Shown: positions 13,031 to 25,600, numbered from the stretch's first letter. The stretch is 64,000 bases of DNA from Ypsolopha sequella (GCA_934047225.1 OW203990.1:27941045-28005044); one strand, 5' to 3'. Translations and numbers: made by a program. The notes: a model not told the origin generated them from the sequence alone.

Positions 13031-13293
13031 CGGGGCTATTGTGTATCTCTAGTTGCCTTCTGGACTGGGTGTCTATCATCAAAAACATAGATATACTATC
13101 GAATTCCGATGTCCTAAGGATATTTTCGCACTTGAAGTGACGACACAGGTTGTTAATAGTTCAATACCCACTAAAGGCAATTTTGAAATTTCAGTTTTTA
13201 GCTATGTTTTTGATGATAGGCACCTCGTGCAGTTGGCAACTATAGATACAGAATAGGGGGGCTGAAGGCAACTAGATATACACAATACGCCCG
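13031..13293. mobile_element. MITE family A, copy 1
   Basis: Terminal inverted repeats of the form CTATTNTGTATCTNTAGTTGCC, with CTATCATCAAAAACATAGAT near each end. Two alternative right ends are visible (about 13,260 and 13,293), suggesting a partial internal duplication. Other copies: 22,793-23,013, 50,456-50,690 and 61,021-61,251. Confidence 0.8.
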
Positions 13294-13799
13294 CTGGTCT
13301 ATTCCTATTTAGGAGAAAGGATGTAACTTGTAGATAACTACAATGAGTAAGTCTTGATTCATTCATTGTAATATTTGACTTGGAAATATTAACGTCTTAT
13401 CAGTTGTTAGTGAATAAACATAAACATTGCATTCAAACATAGTGCAGCCAGACAGCCTTCTGTGCAGATAAATTATCTAAGATTAACAAAAAGTGAGGGA
13501 AACTTAGATTCTAGTTGATGTAACGGTAAACGGTTCCGACGCAACCACCATGAAACAACCCACCGGTGCCTGCAGTTATTACAACTAAACAATCAACCAC
13601 GCACCACCATACACCGGTCTTCTAAGCGCCTGCTGAAGCAGAACGATTTCTACGCATTCTTCCGATAACAAACACGATCCATGCCCGATTATCATACGAG
13701 CACACACTGTCATTAATTTTCTTTTAAATTGATTGACACTGGCTGGTAACACTGAGAAAAAGTCCTGGCCGATTACACGCAAGGTTCGAAAGAAATTCG

Positions 13800-13925
13800 A
13801 AATTCGAATGGAGGCACGAGGGAGGGACGTAACGCGCGCAGTTTCCGCGCGGCGCGACGTCGAGTCGGGGACAGACTGAAGACTGCGCGTGCGTGCGTTC
13901 GTGCAAAGCCGGCTACATGGAGGGA
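13800..13925 (-). promoter_or_regulatory. CpG-dense patch, possible promoter/5' leader
   Basis: This stretch holds more than 15 CpG dinucleotides in about 100 bp inside strongly AT-rich DNA. On the minus strand it has TCAGT initiator-like sites (in TTCAGTC and CTCAGTG). A 130-codon minus-strand frame (13,585-13,977) crosses it but reads like a translated leader rather than a known protein. No transcript is proven; a GC-rich repeat fragment is the alternative. Confidence 0.3.
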
Positions 13926-14489
13926 TATTGTTTGTTACGTATCCAATTATCTGAAGAAAATTAACCTTTGAATGCATTTACTTGGCGTGCTGGACCGAAA
14001 CTTCAGGGTGATATCAAATCCCCACAAACTTGTTAAGCAACACACTACTTTAAATTAAGAAGGTGATTGAAGCGATAGAAGATCAGATAAACAACTAAAA
14101 AATTAAGTAATTTGAATTGCAAACAGCACCATAAATGTACTAATGGAAGATAATAAACATTTCAACGAACCAGAGCATGTAATGTTTTACGTAACAGACG
14201 GACAATTAGTGGGTAACGAATAGAAAATCAACGCTAATTCCTATCCACTATCCAGTCATCGATCATTTTGATTCAAGTGGCGTCGCGTCGAGTGGACGTA
14301 ATCAACTCTGCTGACGATTTTATGAGGATTAACCTTATTTAGAGTACTTTCACGGATTATACATAGGGGAAAATCGTGGTTGCTTAAAACTAATTAGATT
14401 GGTAGATTTAGAGGACGTTGTCCTCAAATCATGTAAAGACATGGGCAAAGTAAATTATGCAATAGAACAATCTACACTTAAAATATTAG
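13926..14489. other. Non-coding, nothing recognised
   Basis: No exon, RNA gene or bounded repeat seen. Confidence 0.4.
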
Positions 14490-14746
14490 GAAACGTTGTT
14501 TGTTTGTTAGTTTGTTAGGGTTTAACTCTGAAAACTACTGAACCTATTTCGCTTTTAGCATAGCGCTAAAGTAAAGGATGATAAATAATCCCCGAAAAAT
14601 GTATAGTTACTTAGGGATGTTTTGAGATCTGTCACTTTTGACATTATGTCACTTATGACATCTACCACACACTATTGTCAACTCTGTCACTTTCAAAATA
14701 TAGAGACAGTAATATAAACGTGGGCGAAGTCGCGGGTAAAAGCTAG
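14490..14746 (+). mobile_element. Helitron 3' part
   Basis: Ends GGGCGAAGTCGCGGGTAAAA then GCTAG, the same hairpin-plus-CTAG terminus as 11,236-11,615. The body contains AACTCTGAAAACTACTGAAC, a usual Helitron internal motif. The 5' end is approximate. Confidence 0.6.
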
Positions 14747-14834
14747 CAGAATATTTAAAAAAAACATTTGAACGTTAGATAATTTTCTCAAAAATACATT
14801 GAAGTGAAATGATTTCATACCGTAAAGAAAAGCT

Positions 14835-14965
14835 AGTAAATAAAAATAAAAATAAAATAGCTTTATTGTTCAAAAACAGAGCAAAGTAAGTACTTCATCC
14901 TGGAGAGCTATTTCAAGTCTCCAGGAAGTGTCTCAATAAGTGCGTCCAGGAAATTAATATGAAAA
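14835..14965 (-). mobile_element. LINE 3' tail
   Basis: On the minus strand it ends AATAAAGCTATTTTATTTTT, a usual Jockey-like 3' terminus. Too short to hold coding sequence. Confidence 0.5.
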
Positions 14966-15211
14966 TCCATTACATACCATTAGTTTAGTTTTTTAAACTA
15001 TCCGTATCTATGTTTTTAGGAAACTAACGAGTTTGGTGATCATTAGGTTTTTAGCGGCTACTTTGAAAAGAAAAATAAAATGAATTGCAATTTCATGTTC
15101 AGAATGTAGAGATGTTTGCTTCATTTAACAGATAAATTTTGAAGAAATGAAAATAGATACATTTTGTTGATTTTATATATTTAAAACCATTAAACACTTA
15201 AAATTTAATTA

Positions 15212-15365
15212 CAGCTTGTCAAAAAAGTCATGAAATGGAACTACAATTGTTTTTACTGGTAACACCTGATTTCCCCATACAAAGATCTCAGGTGTTGCCA
15301 TATTAAAACTGGTTTGGCAAAGAAAGTGGCTCCCCTATTTATTTCTCGATTTTTTTGACAATCTG
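15212..15365. mobile_element. Tc1/mariner-like MITE
   Basis: Starts CAGCTTGTCAAAAAA and ends TTTTTTGACAATCTG, inverted termini flanked by TA on both sides. A second inner palindrome is built on the pair CAGGTGTTGCCATA / TGGTAACACCTGA. Confidence 0.75.
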
Positions 15366-16042
15366 TATATGCTATCCTGATGTCAGTGTACGGCAGGCGC
15401 GGGCGTCGACGCGCGGCGTCGTCCGACGATCAAACTGAACGCAGCCAACACTAACGTCCATTTTTGGGAAAAATAAACGTGGCGCTTCTTACTTGTTGTG
15501 AAAAAAATACTTGTAGTTTGCACCGTGAATCGAAATTTTCGCCTACAATGCTCGACTCAAAATTAATCTTTTTTTTGTATTTAACATTTTGAGGTAAGTT
15601 TAAATAGGGCTTTCTCATACCCCTTCACGAAATTTTGCCCCAATATGAGCAACGTTACTTTATATACCTATATTTTTTATTTATTTATTATTTTTTATTA
15701 TTAATTTTTTATTTATTATTTATTTATTTTTTATTACTATGGTATTTTCGTAATTTTTTTAATACTTGACTGATGACGGCCCACTAAGGGCCGAAATATA
15801 TTTCAAGTTTTCAATTTTCTTTTATTTATTGTATATATTTCAAGTTATATTGTGTAATTATATATATAATGAGTTAATTTTATTTTATTTAACTCCTTAT
15901 CCTATAGACCTACTATAAATTGTCTCGTTTTATTTTTGAGAAAAGCACTATACATGCTTCGACCATATTCAGCCCTCGTCGTATATGAAAGTCGTCGCCC
16001 TGGCCAGGGAGAGCTCATTTACTTAGTCTCAGCAGCAATGTA
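15366..16042. other. CpG-rich spot then AT low complexity
   Basis: Around 15,385-15,442 there is a CpG-rich run ending in GATCAAACTGAACGC, shared with 36,196-36,210. 15,665-15,760 is TTTATTATT-type low-complexity sequence. No gene seen. Confidence 0.45.
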
Positions 16043-16153
16043 CAGTGGAGACCACATCAAGCTATACACTTGCAGTACGATAGTAGCCCCTACAGAGAAG
16101 AATATAAGATAGGTACAAAGTCCAATGTGTTTTACTTGATGCGGTCTCCACTG
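16043..16153. mobile_element. Tc1/mariner-like MITE
   Basis: CAGTGGAGACCACATCAAG at the left matches CTTGATGCGGTCTCCACTG at the right as inverted termini, each flanked by TA. Only 111 bp, non-coding. Confidence 0.82.
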
Positions 16154-16920
16154 TACTATTCCAGCAGATCAAAATTTGATAAAAATGCAATATGGCAAAC
16201 AAATCTTCTTAAAAATTGAATACAGATGCATTCACAGAGATGAAAGAATATGTTCCTTGAAAAGAGTTACAAGAGTGTTTATCTAGAATTTTAGATATCA
16301 TCATATTTTAAGGGGCTACACAATGCTAAATTCAGTTCTGCTCTAACGATTTTGTTTTTTAACTGTCTATCCTGCTCTGATGAGATGCCGCGCACGCAAA
16401 ACTTCAGTTCTTTTGAAATGGCGCCTACATTAGGACATTAACTATAATTTCTTAATGTAATAAAGATGTATTTTTCTAGTTAGTATCTGTGTTGGTTTCG
16501 TTTCAATCGGTTTTGAAATATGGAAACTGATTCGCTTTCTTCGTGAAATTAATGCTTTTTTAAAAGTTTTATTATTAAAAGAAGATTGAAAGTATGTTTA
16601 TTTATAAAGTGGAATTAATGATTGTCTTGAGACAAAAAATACGTCATATTTTTTTCAAATTTTTACCACCTACATTGGTGGAACTGAATCCAATGCAAAA
16701 CTGATGTTTAGCATTGTGGTTCCCCTTAAAAATGAGATTCTGATTTCAGTGTAAACAATAGTAGATAGTGGCATATTCGATATTATTCTTGCCGATCGCA
16801 CATTGAGGTTACGACGACAGCGCCACGCTCTGAATGGTTCCGCAGAAAAACGTCGCTGGATGGAGAGCACCACAACAAGTAGAGAGAGCATCTGGGTTGC
16901 TGCTCCGATTGTTTATAATG
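16154..16920. other. Non-coding, nothing recognised
   Basis: No exon or bounded element seen. A minus-strand frame at 16,670-16,891 has no family resemblance. Confidence 0.4.
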
Positions 16921-16924
16921 ATGA

Positions 16925-17185
16925 ATTGTTAGAACCCGTGTCTATGATCAACCACCGGAGGTCACCGGTTCAAATTCAATAGGGGCACATTTGTGTCGGT
17001 CCGCGTTTTGGAAGGCACGTTAAACTATGGCTCCATATTTGTGCCCGAAAAACGGAAATTTCTCACGGCCCATCACGCTGCCGCTGGGGCGCGATAATCG
17101 TTGGTGAAACGTGAAGTCTTCACAGTTCATACCCGGCAACACCACAAACACCCCCTCAGGCATTCATGACGTAACAGTGTATTTT
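16925..17185 (+). mobile_element. tRNA-headed SINE-like repeat
   Basis: Contains GGTCACCGGTTCAAATTC, close to a tRNA B box, then a GC-rich body with TTTGTGCCCGAAAAA and ACACCCCCTCAGGCATTCAT, both matched by the minus-strand repeat at 9,150-9,440. Confidence 0.5.
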
Positions 17186-17187
17186 TA

Positions 17188-17372
17188 CTAGCAGACGCCC
17201 CGCGGCGTTGCTCGCGTGGATAACGTTTCGTGAGAATTTCCTAAAAATAAACTAAATAAATAAATAAAATCCTTTCTTAGCGGATGTCAACGTCTTACAA
17301 GGAAGGTACAGTCCAAATTTCATGTTCCTAGATCCAGGTTAGGGTATTGTTTTGTATTCCTATATATATAGA
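17188..17372 (-). mobile_element. Small non-autonomous Helitron
   Basis: Read on the minus strand it starts TCTATATATATAGGAATAC and ends GCAACGCCGCGGGGCGTCTG then CTAG. The base before TC is A and the base after CTAG is T, the canonical Helitron target context. It abuts the SINE-like repeat at 16,925-17,185. Confidence 0.82.
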
Positions 17373-20300
17373 TTTATCCCAGCCAAATCAACATTAAGAA
17401 AGCCTTGGTTTTCTTTGAACACAATTTAGTCGGTGCAATTAGGAAACATATTTGCACAAGAAAGTAAGTGCGATTCAGAAAACGTTACTGCAATCACTTG
17501 AAATATGCTTATTTGAATATTCAAACGGTATTGCAAATTACGTTTCTTGATGCTTCCATTTCTATACCAAATTTTAAACTGTAGCTTTTAAAGGCTACCA
17601 ATAAATTAAATGAATGACTGTCGGACACCATGTGCAAATAATAAGAATCGGTCACGTCGTCTACAGATCTTTTATAACAGAGATTTATATTGTTGACTTA
17701 CTTAACCATATTTAGGCTTGTTTGGTTCAGGATTATGTCATGTTCGACTTTTTGACCCCCGCTCAACTCGTCACACTACATTCACTTTTCAGTTGCGGAT
17801 AAACTTTTGCAACCCTCCATATGTAGCTACTTTTATAATGGCCCCTTTCAAAGTTTTCAACACGACTCTTGTTGAGTAGCTAATAGTAACCTCGCAAATG
17901 TGTTACAACTTCCATTGTAATGTTTGGTAAAACCGTCATCTAAAATATGAAAAAGTGATCGGAACAGGGCGCCATTATTGCTGGAGGTTTTTATTCAAGA
18001 ATAATTAGTACAATCTCGAGCCCTCTAGAACCTTTTATGCTTTGTATTCCCATGTCTGTGTTCCCGTTAAAAACTTCTTTAAAAGACAATTTAAGCGACA
18101 AAAAAACACAAAAAACACAAATTATCAAAATGAACTCGTCGGTCATTTTTCATACAAGTTTAATTACCCCTCGCCGTTGTATATATGGCCGCTCCTGTAA
18201 AGCAAGGGAGAAATGGGGACTAATGGATATTGCGTTTTACAAATTTTGAGATCCAGTAAGAATCTTGGTAGCTGGAGATAGGGTTTATTATTGTTTGTCT
18301 CAATGTTTACTTATCACCAGCTACTACGTCTCCAGCAGTAAAATACACTACAATAGCGCATTCATACAGTTTTGTTCAGGTTTTATAGCGCAAATGAAAT
18401 GGCTTTAATAGCAGGTTGTATTGTTATTATGAAAAAGGAAATTATTTCCTTGGAGAATTTCCTACAATGATTTTTTAATTCTGGATGTTTCAGGTAATAT
18501 TTCAAGCGAGTTTAATATACCAACAAAAAAGTGACAGATTTATCAAACTTTCCAGACGTTTACAAGCCACAGCCAGGGAAGCACTTAAAAAGGAAAGTGC
18601 ATCTCCCCATCATGATTAAGTTAAAAGCTGAATATTTCATTGTACCAGCCAACTCAGCTGGTGATCTGGCTTTAAGCCAATGTTATGAAAAAACCTGAAG
18701 CAGACTTGCGCATTGCGACTGTAAACATTTCAGCTACCCGTAGATATATTGACAAGGAGACCAACAATTATTATTACAAGGATTAGACACAGATCCAAAA
18801 AGAATAAGGTAAATTAGAAAATTTAGTACCTAACGAAAGAAATTACTGTCTAAATGTATAATTGTCATAAATGGAAAATAGTACATACAAAAATGTTGGA
18901 AACCACTTTTTGAGCTAAGTACCTAGTAACAAGCGATGATGCAATTTAGTAAATCGTATTCAATTTGGTGCAGTGCAGTCTGCACTGTGCAGATGACATA
19001 ATATTCTGTGCACTTTCTATCTATGTAATTTTTTTAAATGACGTCATTATTCCACGAACACACTTTTCATGAAAGAAAACTAACATTGTTTTGCTATTAA
19101 TATTGCTTATTTGTGAGGACTTGGTACTGCAGTGCAGGGTATTCTTACAAGGATTTGGCGAGAAATATTTGCTAATTTTGTTTGCAAGCTGTCTCACTCG
19201 ATAGTTTGCTTCTGACAAGGGGACAAAAGCTTTGCGAATCTATCTACGGAGGAAGCGACACAGGACGATACCCAATACATTAAATAATAATATTTTTGAA
19301 CAATACCTCTTAGATTTATAATTATTTAGTAATTGATGGTCTACGACAAGATTCCTGTACTAAGCTGGAATAACTAAGCTTTTTTGTCGCAGAAATATTT
19401 TGAAATATAGAAAAATCAGCAACACACGCAAACCACAAAAAAATTTTGATGACACCAATATCACTTGTAACCAGAATAAAATACTGGAATATTGCACTGA
19501 AAACCACAATTTAGCAAATAATCTCTACGAAATTAACCAACTGAAGTTAACTACGCGAACTTTGCGTTTAAACGGCCACCATTATGCTTACGCGAGAAAG
19601 AAAAAGGTGGTTATTTATGGTTCCAGCTTTGTTTTTTTTTGTTCCGTGTCGATTTTCCTGAGGGACGCGCTCGGGCCACGCCGGCGGGGTGACTGGCAGG
19701 ATCGAACGTGCCAACCCTGGGGAGGCTGCGTATTTGCGCATAGACAACTAATAAACTAAACCTTATCACCAAGGCACAAGGTTAAAATCTCAAGACAGGA
19801 CAACGACGTGCCGGGTGACATTATTTCAGCAACAGAAGGGCGAAAAGAACAGGGGAGTGATGAATAAAATTGAATTTATTGCGTAGGGAAATAAAAGTTA
19901 CTTTTCTAGTGGTGCTATTTTTTGGGGAAGCTAAGGGATGAGGCGCGGTCGCAGTGAGCTTTAGTGGGGGTGCAAAAGACAGAGAGGGCGTTGTTTTGCG
20001 AAAATCGCCGAGTGCGTTTTAATAATGGCACATTCAGACATGGGCTCTTTGATTACGGAAAAAGCCGTTTAGGCAGTCGAGACTAGACATTTCCTTTCAA
20101 TCTTAGACGCTTTAGGAAGAAATCTTGGAATTGTAAGAGAGGGAGGAGGATTTTTAGATTGTATAGACGGAAAAAGAGCATTGGATTTGCTCTAATATAT
20201 AAACCCACATAATTTTGATAATCAAGGCCTGCATCATCGTTGCTGTAACTAAACTTCGTGCAAACGCTTCAATTTTATACGTACACCAACAAATTCCAGC

Positions 20301-21186
20301 TGTTAATGTTGTACATAAATTACAATTGAGACCGAGAAGTCACAATTAAACCTTTGTACCACTTGGTAATAATCCTAAATTAAATTGGTCTCTAAATAAC
20401 AAATAATTGTTTGTGTAGGTGGTATATTGTTTTGTTTGAGATCAGAGCCAAAGCAGCCATCCTTGGCTCAACCAGCTTCAGTTTGTCGTAAGATTTAATG
20501 GTAATTCTTCAAGTTAATAGGGAAGACTAAGGCTTACTTGGCTAAGTTAAGGGAAACATTATGGAAGAATAACTTTTTCTGAACGTTATGGATGGGGACT
20601 TTGTACATTGGAGATAGAACAAAGAAGTAAAGCTAACATTTGGGACATAGCCAACAATACGTGTACATATTCTGTTAAGCTTACCAAAACTTTAAAGACT
20701 AATGGCGTCTTGCACCAAAATGTTAAATATAGATTTAGTTGCTAAGTTGGGTTAAGAATCTGTCAGTCAATAGATTTCTATCAAATTAAATGCATCTCAA
20801 CTAAATCTAGATTCAAATAAAGGTGCAAGCCACCCCACGAAACACTTTTAAAGACAAAATAAAGCCAGGTAAACGCTAACGCCAGGAAAAACGAGGGTCG
20901 TAGAAGAGAATTAGGTCATTTTGCTCCAACGTTTCGTACGTAGGTAAGGATACAGTCCGCCACAAGGTATAAGAAGCCTTACAAACTGTTCTGCATACTA
21001 GTTTAATAAATGCACGTGTACCGGCCACGGGGCGGTATCGATCTGGCACGTCTGTAGAGTGGGGCTGCAACACGGAAATAAATGAGGTGTACAATTAAAT
21101 TCGTATTGGAGACTCGATACACTTTCAATTTTTCGTGAGGAAATTCCAAAATTGCCTTAAATTCTTGTATAATTAATTACCAAGCA
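17373..21186. other. Gene-free stretch
   Basis: No exon, RNA gene or clearly bounded repeat was found in these 3.8 kb. A 119-codon plus-strand frame (19,400-19,759) is low-complexity at its start and shows no domain. A GC-rich spot at 19,660-19,730 may be a SINE fragment. Confidence 0.45.
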
Positions 21187-21429
21187 GGTATCCAGACTTT
21201 TGGTGCAGGGGGGGGGGGAGAATGGGTCAGGAGTAGTGAGGACGCATCCAGAACTTTCGTAATTTCGGATGGTTTCTTTTCTATATTCTTCCCAGGGCGC
21301 ACCACAGACGGTGTTAAACGTTTCGCCGATATTTTTGTCGCAATAATGCCGCCAAAATGAAATTTGTCCCGTCCCGTGTATGTAACGCTAGATGTTGGGG
21401 TACATCCCAACTATCCCCCCCTTGGATAC
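21187..21429. repeat. Possible inverted-repeat element with poly-G
   Basis: GTATCCAGACTTTTGG at the left and CCCCCTTGGATAC at the right are weak inverted termini. TATCCAGACTTTT recurs near 24,004, where it is also followed by G- and C-runs, so a dispersed element is likely. Confidence 0.35.
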
Positions 21430-21465
21430 GTGCTTGATTATTGCAGTTTAGAAAATACAAGCCAA

Positions 21466-21770
21466 ATGTCAAGTGCGAGTTGTACTCGCGCCCTTATGTA
21501 GGTTTCGATGATCAATTGATCAGTCGGTGAGTGGGGATTGTTAGTATGAAAATACGCTTTTGAAAAGCCGTAACTTTTTATTGCTTTTAACTTATTAAAC
21601 TTAAATGTTTTATAGCAAAATGAGGCTACGTAATATAGTCCTTAGTATTCGATATAATACAGCAAGCCGTTCCTGAGAGGTAAGGCCTTGACACACGAAC
21701 AGATAGACGGACAACAAACTCATCCTACAAGGGTTCCGTTTTCTCTATAATGAAGTACGGAACGCTATTA
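21466..21770 (+). mobile_element. Dispersed lepidopteran element, decayed copy
   Basis: Shares CAAGTGCGAGT(C/T)GNACTCGCGC near the start, an internal run of GACGGACA units and the closing ACGGAAC with the better copy at 63,335-63,605. Confidence 0.6.
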
Positions 21771-22644
21771 AAATTCAAACAAATTGCTAGGTACGAGTTT
21801 ATTTCATTTCCAATCACCTAATCTAGCTAATAGATTCTTTGAGAATAAATGTTGTTCAGAACTTTTATGTTTGAAACAATTCCGTGATATTTTTTGGGAT
21901 TAGATAAGAATTTTGCGTTTTTTGCATTTCATAGGGTTCGTTTCAATACGTTTGGTTCTCTTTACCAATATTTGTAAAACTATTTGCCTGCTGGAAAAAT
22001 GAATTACGAATCTTCGTGCAGACAGTGCCATTAGCATTTGAAGTTGTAACAAAGTACTAAAAAGTACTAAAGTTTTACTGAAAACGAAAATGCTCCGACG
22101 GTTGATGCTAAAAATGTCCTAGTCAAGGTTCTAGCAAGCGTTGGTAATAATTTATAAGATTTCCGAACGAATCTTTTCTCAATATTTCTTATCACCTTGG
22201 CGGGTGGATTCAACGGAGTGGAAATTATATCTGGGGGTTTCTACTACATTGGTTATACAGTATATTGTGTAGAGAAGGTCAGAGTTGGTTACATTAATAA
22301 GGATATGCCGTCATAATGGCTCGTTGTGTCATGTATTCGTTGGATGACGATGACGAGAAATTAAAGATTAATTAGATTCTAAAAACTCAGCTGTAAATAC
22401 TAGGTATTTCAGGGCCGACCAATATTTACTTGTCATTTCGAAATTGCTCACTGCACCTAACAATTAAAAATAATATTAATTCAATTGTTAAGGGCGAGTA
22501 CCATTCTTAGGATGAAGATGGACGAAAATGCCGAAATTGTATCGGTGGAACAGTTGACAATAGTCGTGAGTGTATGTATATCCGGTTTCAAAATATTTTC
22601 GTATGTCGGCTAATTACTAATAGTCGAAATGGTTATTGACACGT
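21771..22644. other. Non-coding, nothing recognised
   Basis: No exon or bounded element seen. Confidence 0.4.
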
Positions 22645-23420
22645 TTAAGCTTTTCCAACAATATATTACATGCATACATACACACATATACTCACGCCTG
22701 ACTACAGATTTTCATCAGACACACCTCCTTCGCCTCTTCCACATCCATCAATCTAGTCATACAAGCTCTTCTATTCCGGGTACTTTTGACATACTCCCCT
22801 ATTCTGTATCTTTAGTTGCCAACTGGTCCGGGTGCCTATCATCAAAAACATAGATAAAAACTGAACTTTCAAAATTGCCTTTGGTGGGTATTGAATTATT
22901 TACGCACTGTGTTGTCACTTCATTCCTTGGACAATCGGAATTCTATAGTATATCTATGTTTTTAATGATAGGCACCCAGTCCAGTTGGCAACTAGAGATA
23001 CATAACAGGCCCGATGGCCCTTCTTCAGTATGTCGCTAATTTGGTCAGCATACTTCCTTCTGGGGTGGCCTGGTCGAGCTGTAACTTCCACTTGCGCACC
23101 ATGGATTTCTTCCGTCACTCTACTTTCATTCATCCTCTCTACATGACCAAACCAACAAATCATTCCCTTTTCTATTCTAGTTACTACAACTTGTTACAGG
23201 CCGCAACGATCCCGTATGTCGATATTTTTCACTGCGTCATTCAATGTTAAACCACACATAATACGTAAGGAACGCATTTCCACTGCATTCACTCTACTTT
23301 GATGTTTATCTTGCCATACCCAACATTCACTACCATACATAAGTGTAGGAGCCAACACTCCATTATGAACCGCCAATCGTGCCTTTGCAGTCACATAAAT
23401 GTATATATTGTACATATTTA
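22645..23420 (-). mobile_element. LINE reverse-transcriptase C-terminal fragment, split by a MITE
   Basis: Minus-strand frames give VLAPTLMYGSECWVW, then MICWFGHVERMNESRVTEEI, then RPGHPRRKYADQISDILKKG, the conserved order in the C-terminal part of lepidopteran endonuclease/reverse-transcriptase LINEs. Immediately after ILKKG the frame is broken by the family A MITE at 22,793-23,013, and the LINE tail resumes beyond it. The copy is 5'-truncated and dead. Confidence 0.85.
22793..23013. mobile_element. MITE family A, copy 2, nested in a LINE
   Basis: Termini CTATTCTGTATCTTTAGTTG and CAACTAGAGATACATAACAG. The host LINE sequence GACAT/GGCCCTTCTTCAG is continuous in the copy at 58,318-58,432, so the insertion point is defined to within a base or two, with an AT repeated at both edges. 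Confidence 0.85.
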
Positions 23421-25134
23421 ATGTATTTGAATGCCGTTGTCCTTATCGGTGTCAAAATAGCGCAATTTAACCTGCATATCCACCACCAGCAATATCCTAA
23501 ACAAAAAAATATAATCGCATTAAAATGGCGCTATTTAATAACTTGCACCCCACAAGAAACCGCTCATCCGACATAATTTATTAACGACCAAGACTTCATA
23601 AAGTCTTCCCATCAAGTAGACTTGTACAGAGTAACAAAGCTATCATTGTGTATATCAACCTAGAATATAGGCGAGAAAGAAAAGCAGAGCGGGGGCGAAT
23701 TCTACATCTTTTTGTGATACCTATTAGAGGTATAGATAATGGGAGATAAATCAACGAATGGTAACAGCCATACTCAACCTTATTTTTATAGAGGCCACAA
23801 AGAAGTTTTAGTTATGGTGCCGCGGGCCGCAACATAAATTGATTTGGATTTTATGTTAATTTCATGGTTTATTTATTTTAGCATGAAACCAATGTGTGGC
23901 CTTGACTAACCTGTGATGAAATTCACCTGGCCGTTTTTCTTGTACGAACAATTTTATGTTGGTATTCCTCAATGATATTTCACGGCATTTTGGTAAGAAC
24001 TTGTATCCAGACTTTTAAATTTGAGATAGTAGGTACGGGGCGGTAGGGGGGAATATACAGTATCCCCTCCCCCCTCTGGCAGAACTTTTTTTTTTTTTCA
24101 AATTCCCAAAAGTATTAGACACCTGTCACTAGCAATATTGTTCCTATTCATGTCTAATTAAATTGGTTAATTTTCAGAGTACAAGGTTCGCATTCGGGTA
24201 TGGTTTCAACGTCATCTATCAGTATGCAACTAAGGTATTGTGGCTTTGATCCCCTTATTATGAAACACCTTGGTAGTTTTCTCTGTCCGACCAAACACAA
24301 ACAAGCCGCTACGATGGTAGCACCTGACAAACAAGTCGTGGCTCCTGCTGAGTGCGGAAACCTAATAATAATAAATATCTTTAGCACTATATTTTTCCTG
24401 TAATCTTTACGTAATAACAATTTAAAAAAATGCTACTTTTGCGAGGTTTCTTGTAAGGGGACCCCTATAAGACAGCGAAGGCGTAGTAATAGCCTAACAG
24501 GGTTCCATTTGGTACCCTTGGGGTAAGGAACCCTAAAAGGAAGAGTATTGATCCCCAACAAGTGAAAGCTTTTAGGACCCCTGTCGAAAAGCTCAGATAC
24601 GAATGAAAGACAAATCGAACTATTTTGTGTTCGGGGAATAATCCCGAGGGTCGGAGTGATCGAGGCGAGATGACAGGGACACTTGTGAGATATGCTCGTG
24701 CTGGTAGGGGGCCTTCCATATATTACATAATCGATGTTTGCCGATTTTCGACACCCCATCCCTCTATAATCATCGTATCGTCATTATCTCATGACCCTAC
24801 CCTCTCACAAAGCTGATGTTATTTTGCATTATCTGTATTACAAAATCAATATTGTTGTGATATACAATTGTTTTTTTTGTGGCAGGACCCCCAATATTAA
24901 ACGAAATCATGAACTTTATTTTCAGAATTAAGAATACCATGTAAACATTTTTCTGACGTCAACAAATTAAACAACTATTATAGTCTGAAAAGGAACCGCC
25001 CGCGCACATCGACAACCCGACAAACCACACCGTTCCACTCACACCAAAACGTACATTTTGAGAGAGGGGGACGACATGAAGATTGGCCGACTAATGATTG
25101 CCATATGCTCATGTCATGATATTTACCATCATCC
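23421..25134. other. Non-coding, repeat debris
   Basis: Contains a fragment near 24,497-24,540 (GGGTTCCATTTGGTACCC, then GGAACCCTAAAA) matching the end of the element at 63,335-63,605. Two overlapping opposite-strand frames at 24,154-24,420 have no recognisable domain. No gene supported. Confidence 0.4.
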
Positions 25135-25600
25135 ACAAATGACCAAATTAAGCAATTACAATTAAGAATAATTAAATACTTAGTAGATAAAAATACGAAG
25201 GCTAAATGTAAGGGCGAATATGATAAATTGTTTACAATGTGTAAGATTCTCCCAGTACACTATAAAGTCAAATACCTCATAGGTCTGCAAATTTATTAGT
25301 AATAAATTATTACACTAAAGACTTTAAAGTTCCTAAACCAAATAGACATTTCACTAGAGCAGTAAAAAGTGGCAAACTATCACAGCCATCATCCAAAAAC
25401 TACTATGGAGAGAGAACTAGGGAATACCTAACTCCCAAGTTATGTAATAACTGCCCTCTCCTACTGGAAGAAAATAAGTTAAAAATTGGTAACCTAAAGA
25501 ATAAATCAAAGAGCACATTGTTATCTTTTCTGAATAATTAAAACTTTAAACGCATAGCTACAATTCTACAAAACTATAATTATTATTATTTTTTCTCTCA
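25135..25600 (+). mobile_element. Jockey-like LINE C-terminal relic
   Basis: Plus-strand reading shows LPVHYKVKYLIGLQ, then stops and frame changes, then SKNYYGERTREYLTPKLCNN and LKNKSKSTLLSFLNN with a stop, the tail pattern of Jockey-like elements. Multiple in-frame stops show it is dead. Confidence 0.65.

Noticed and set aside
13585..13977. 130-codon minus-strand ORF
   Set aside because: It crosses the CpG-dense patch; composition reflects base content and no domain is visible. Kept only as a possible promoter or leader.
19400..19759. 119-codon plus-strand ORF
   Set aside because: Low-complexity start, no domain, no splice or promoter support.
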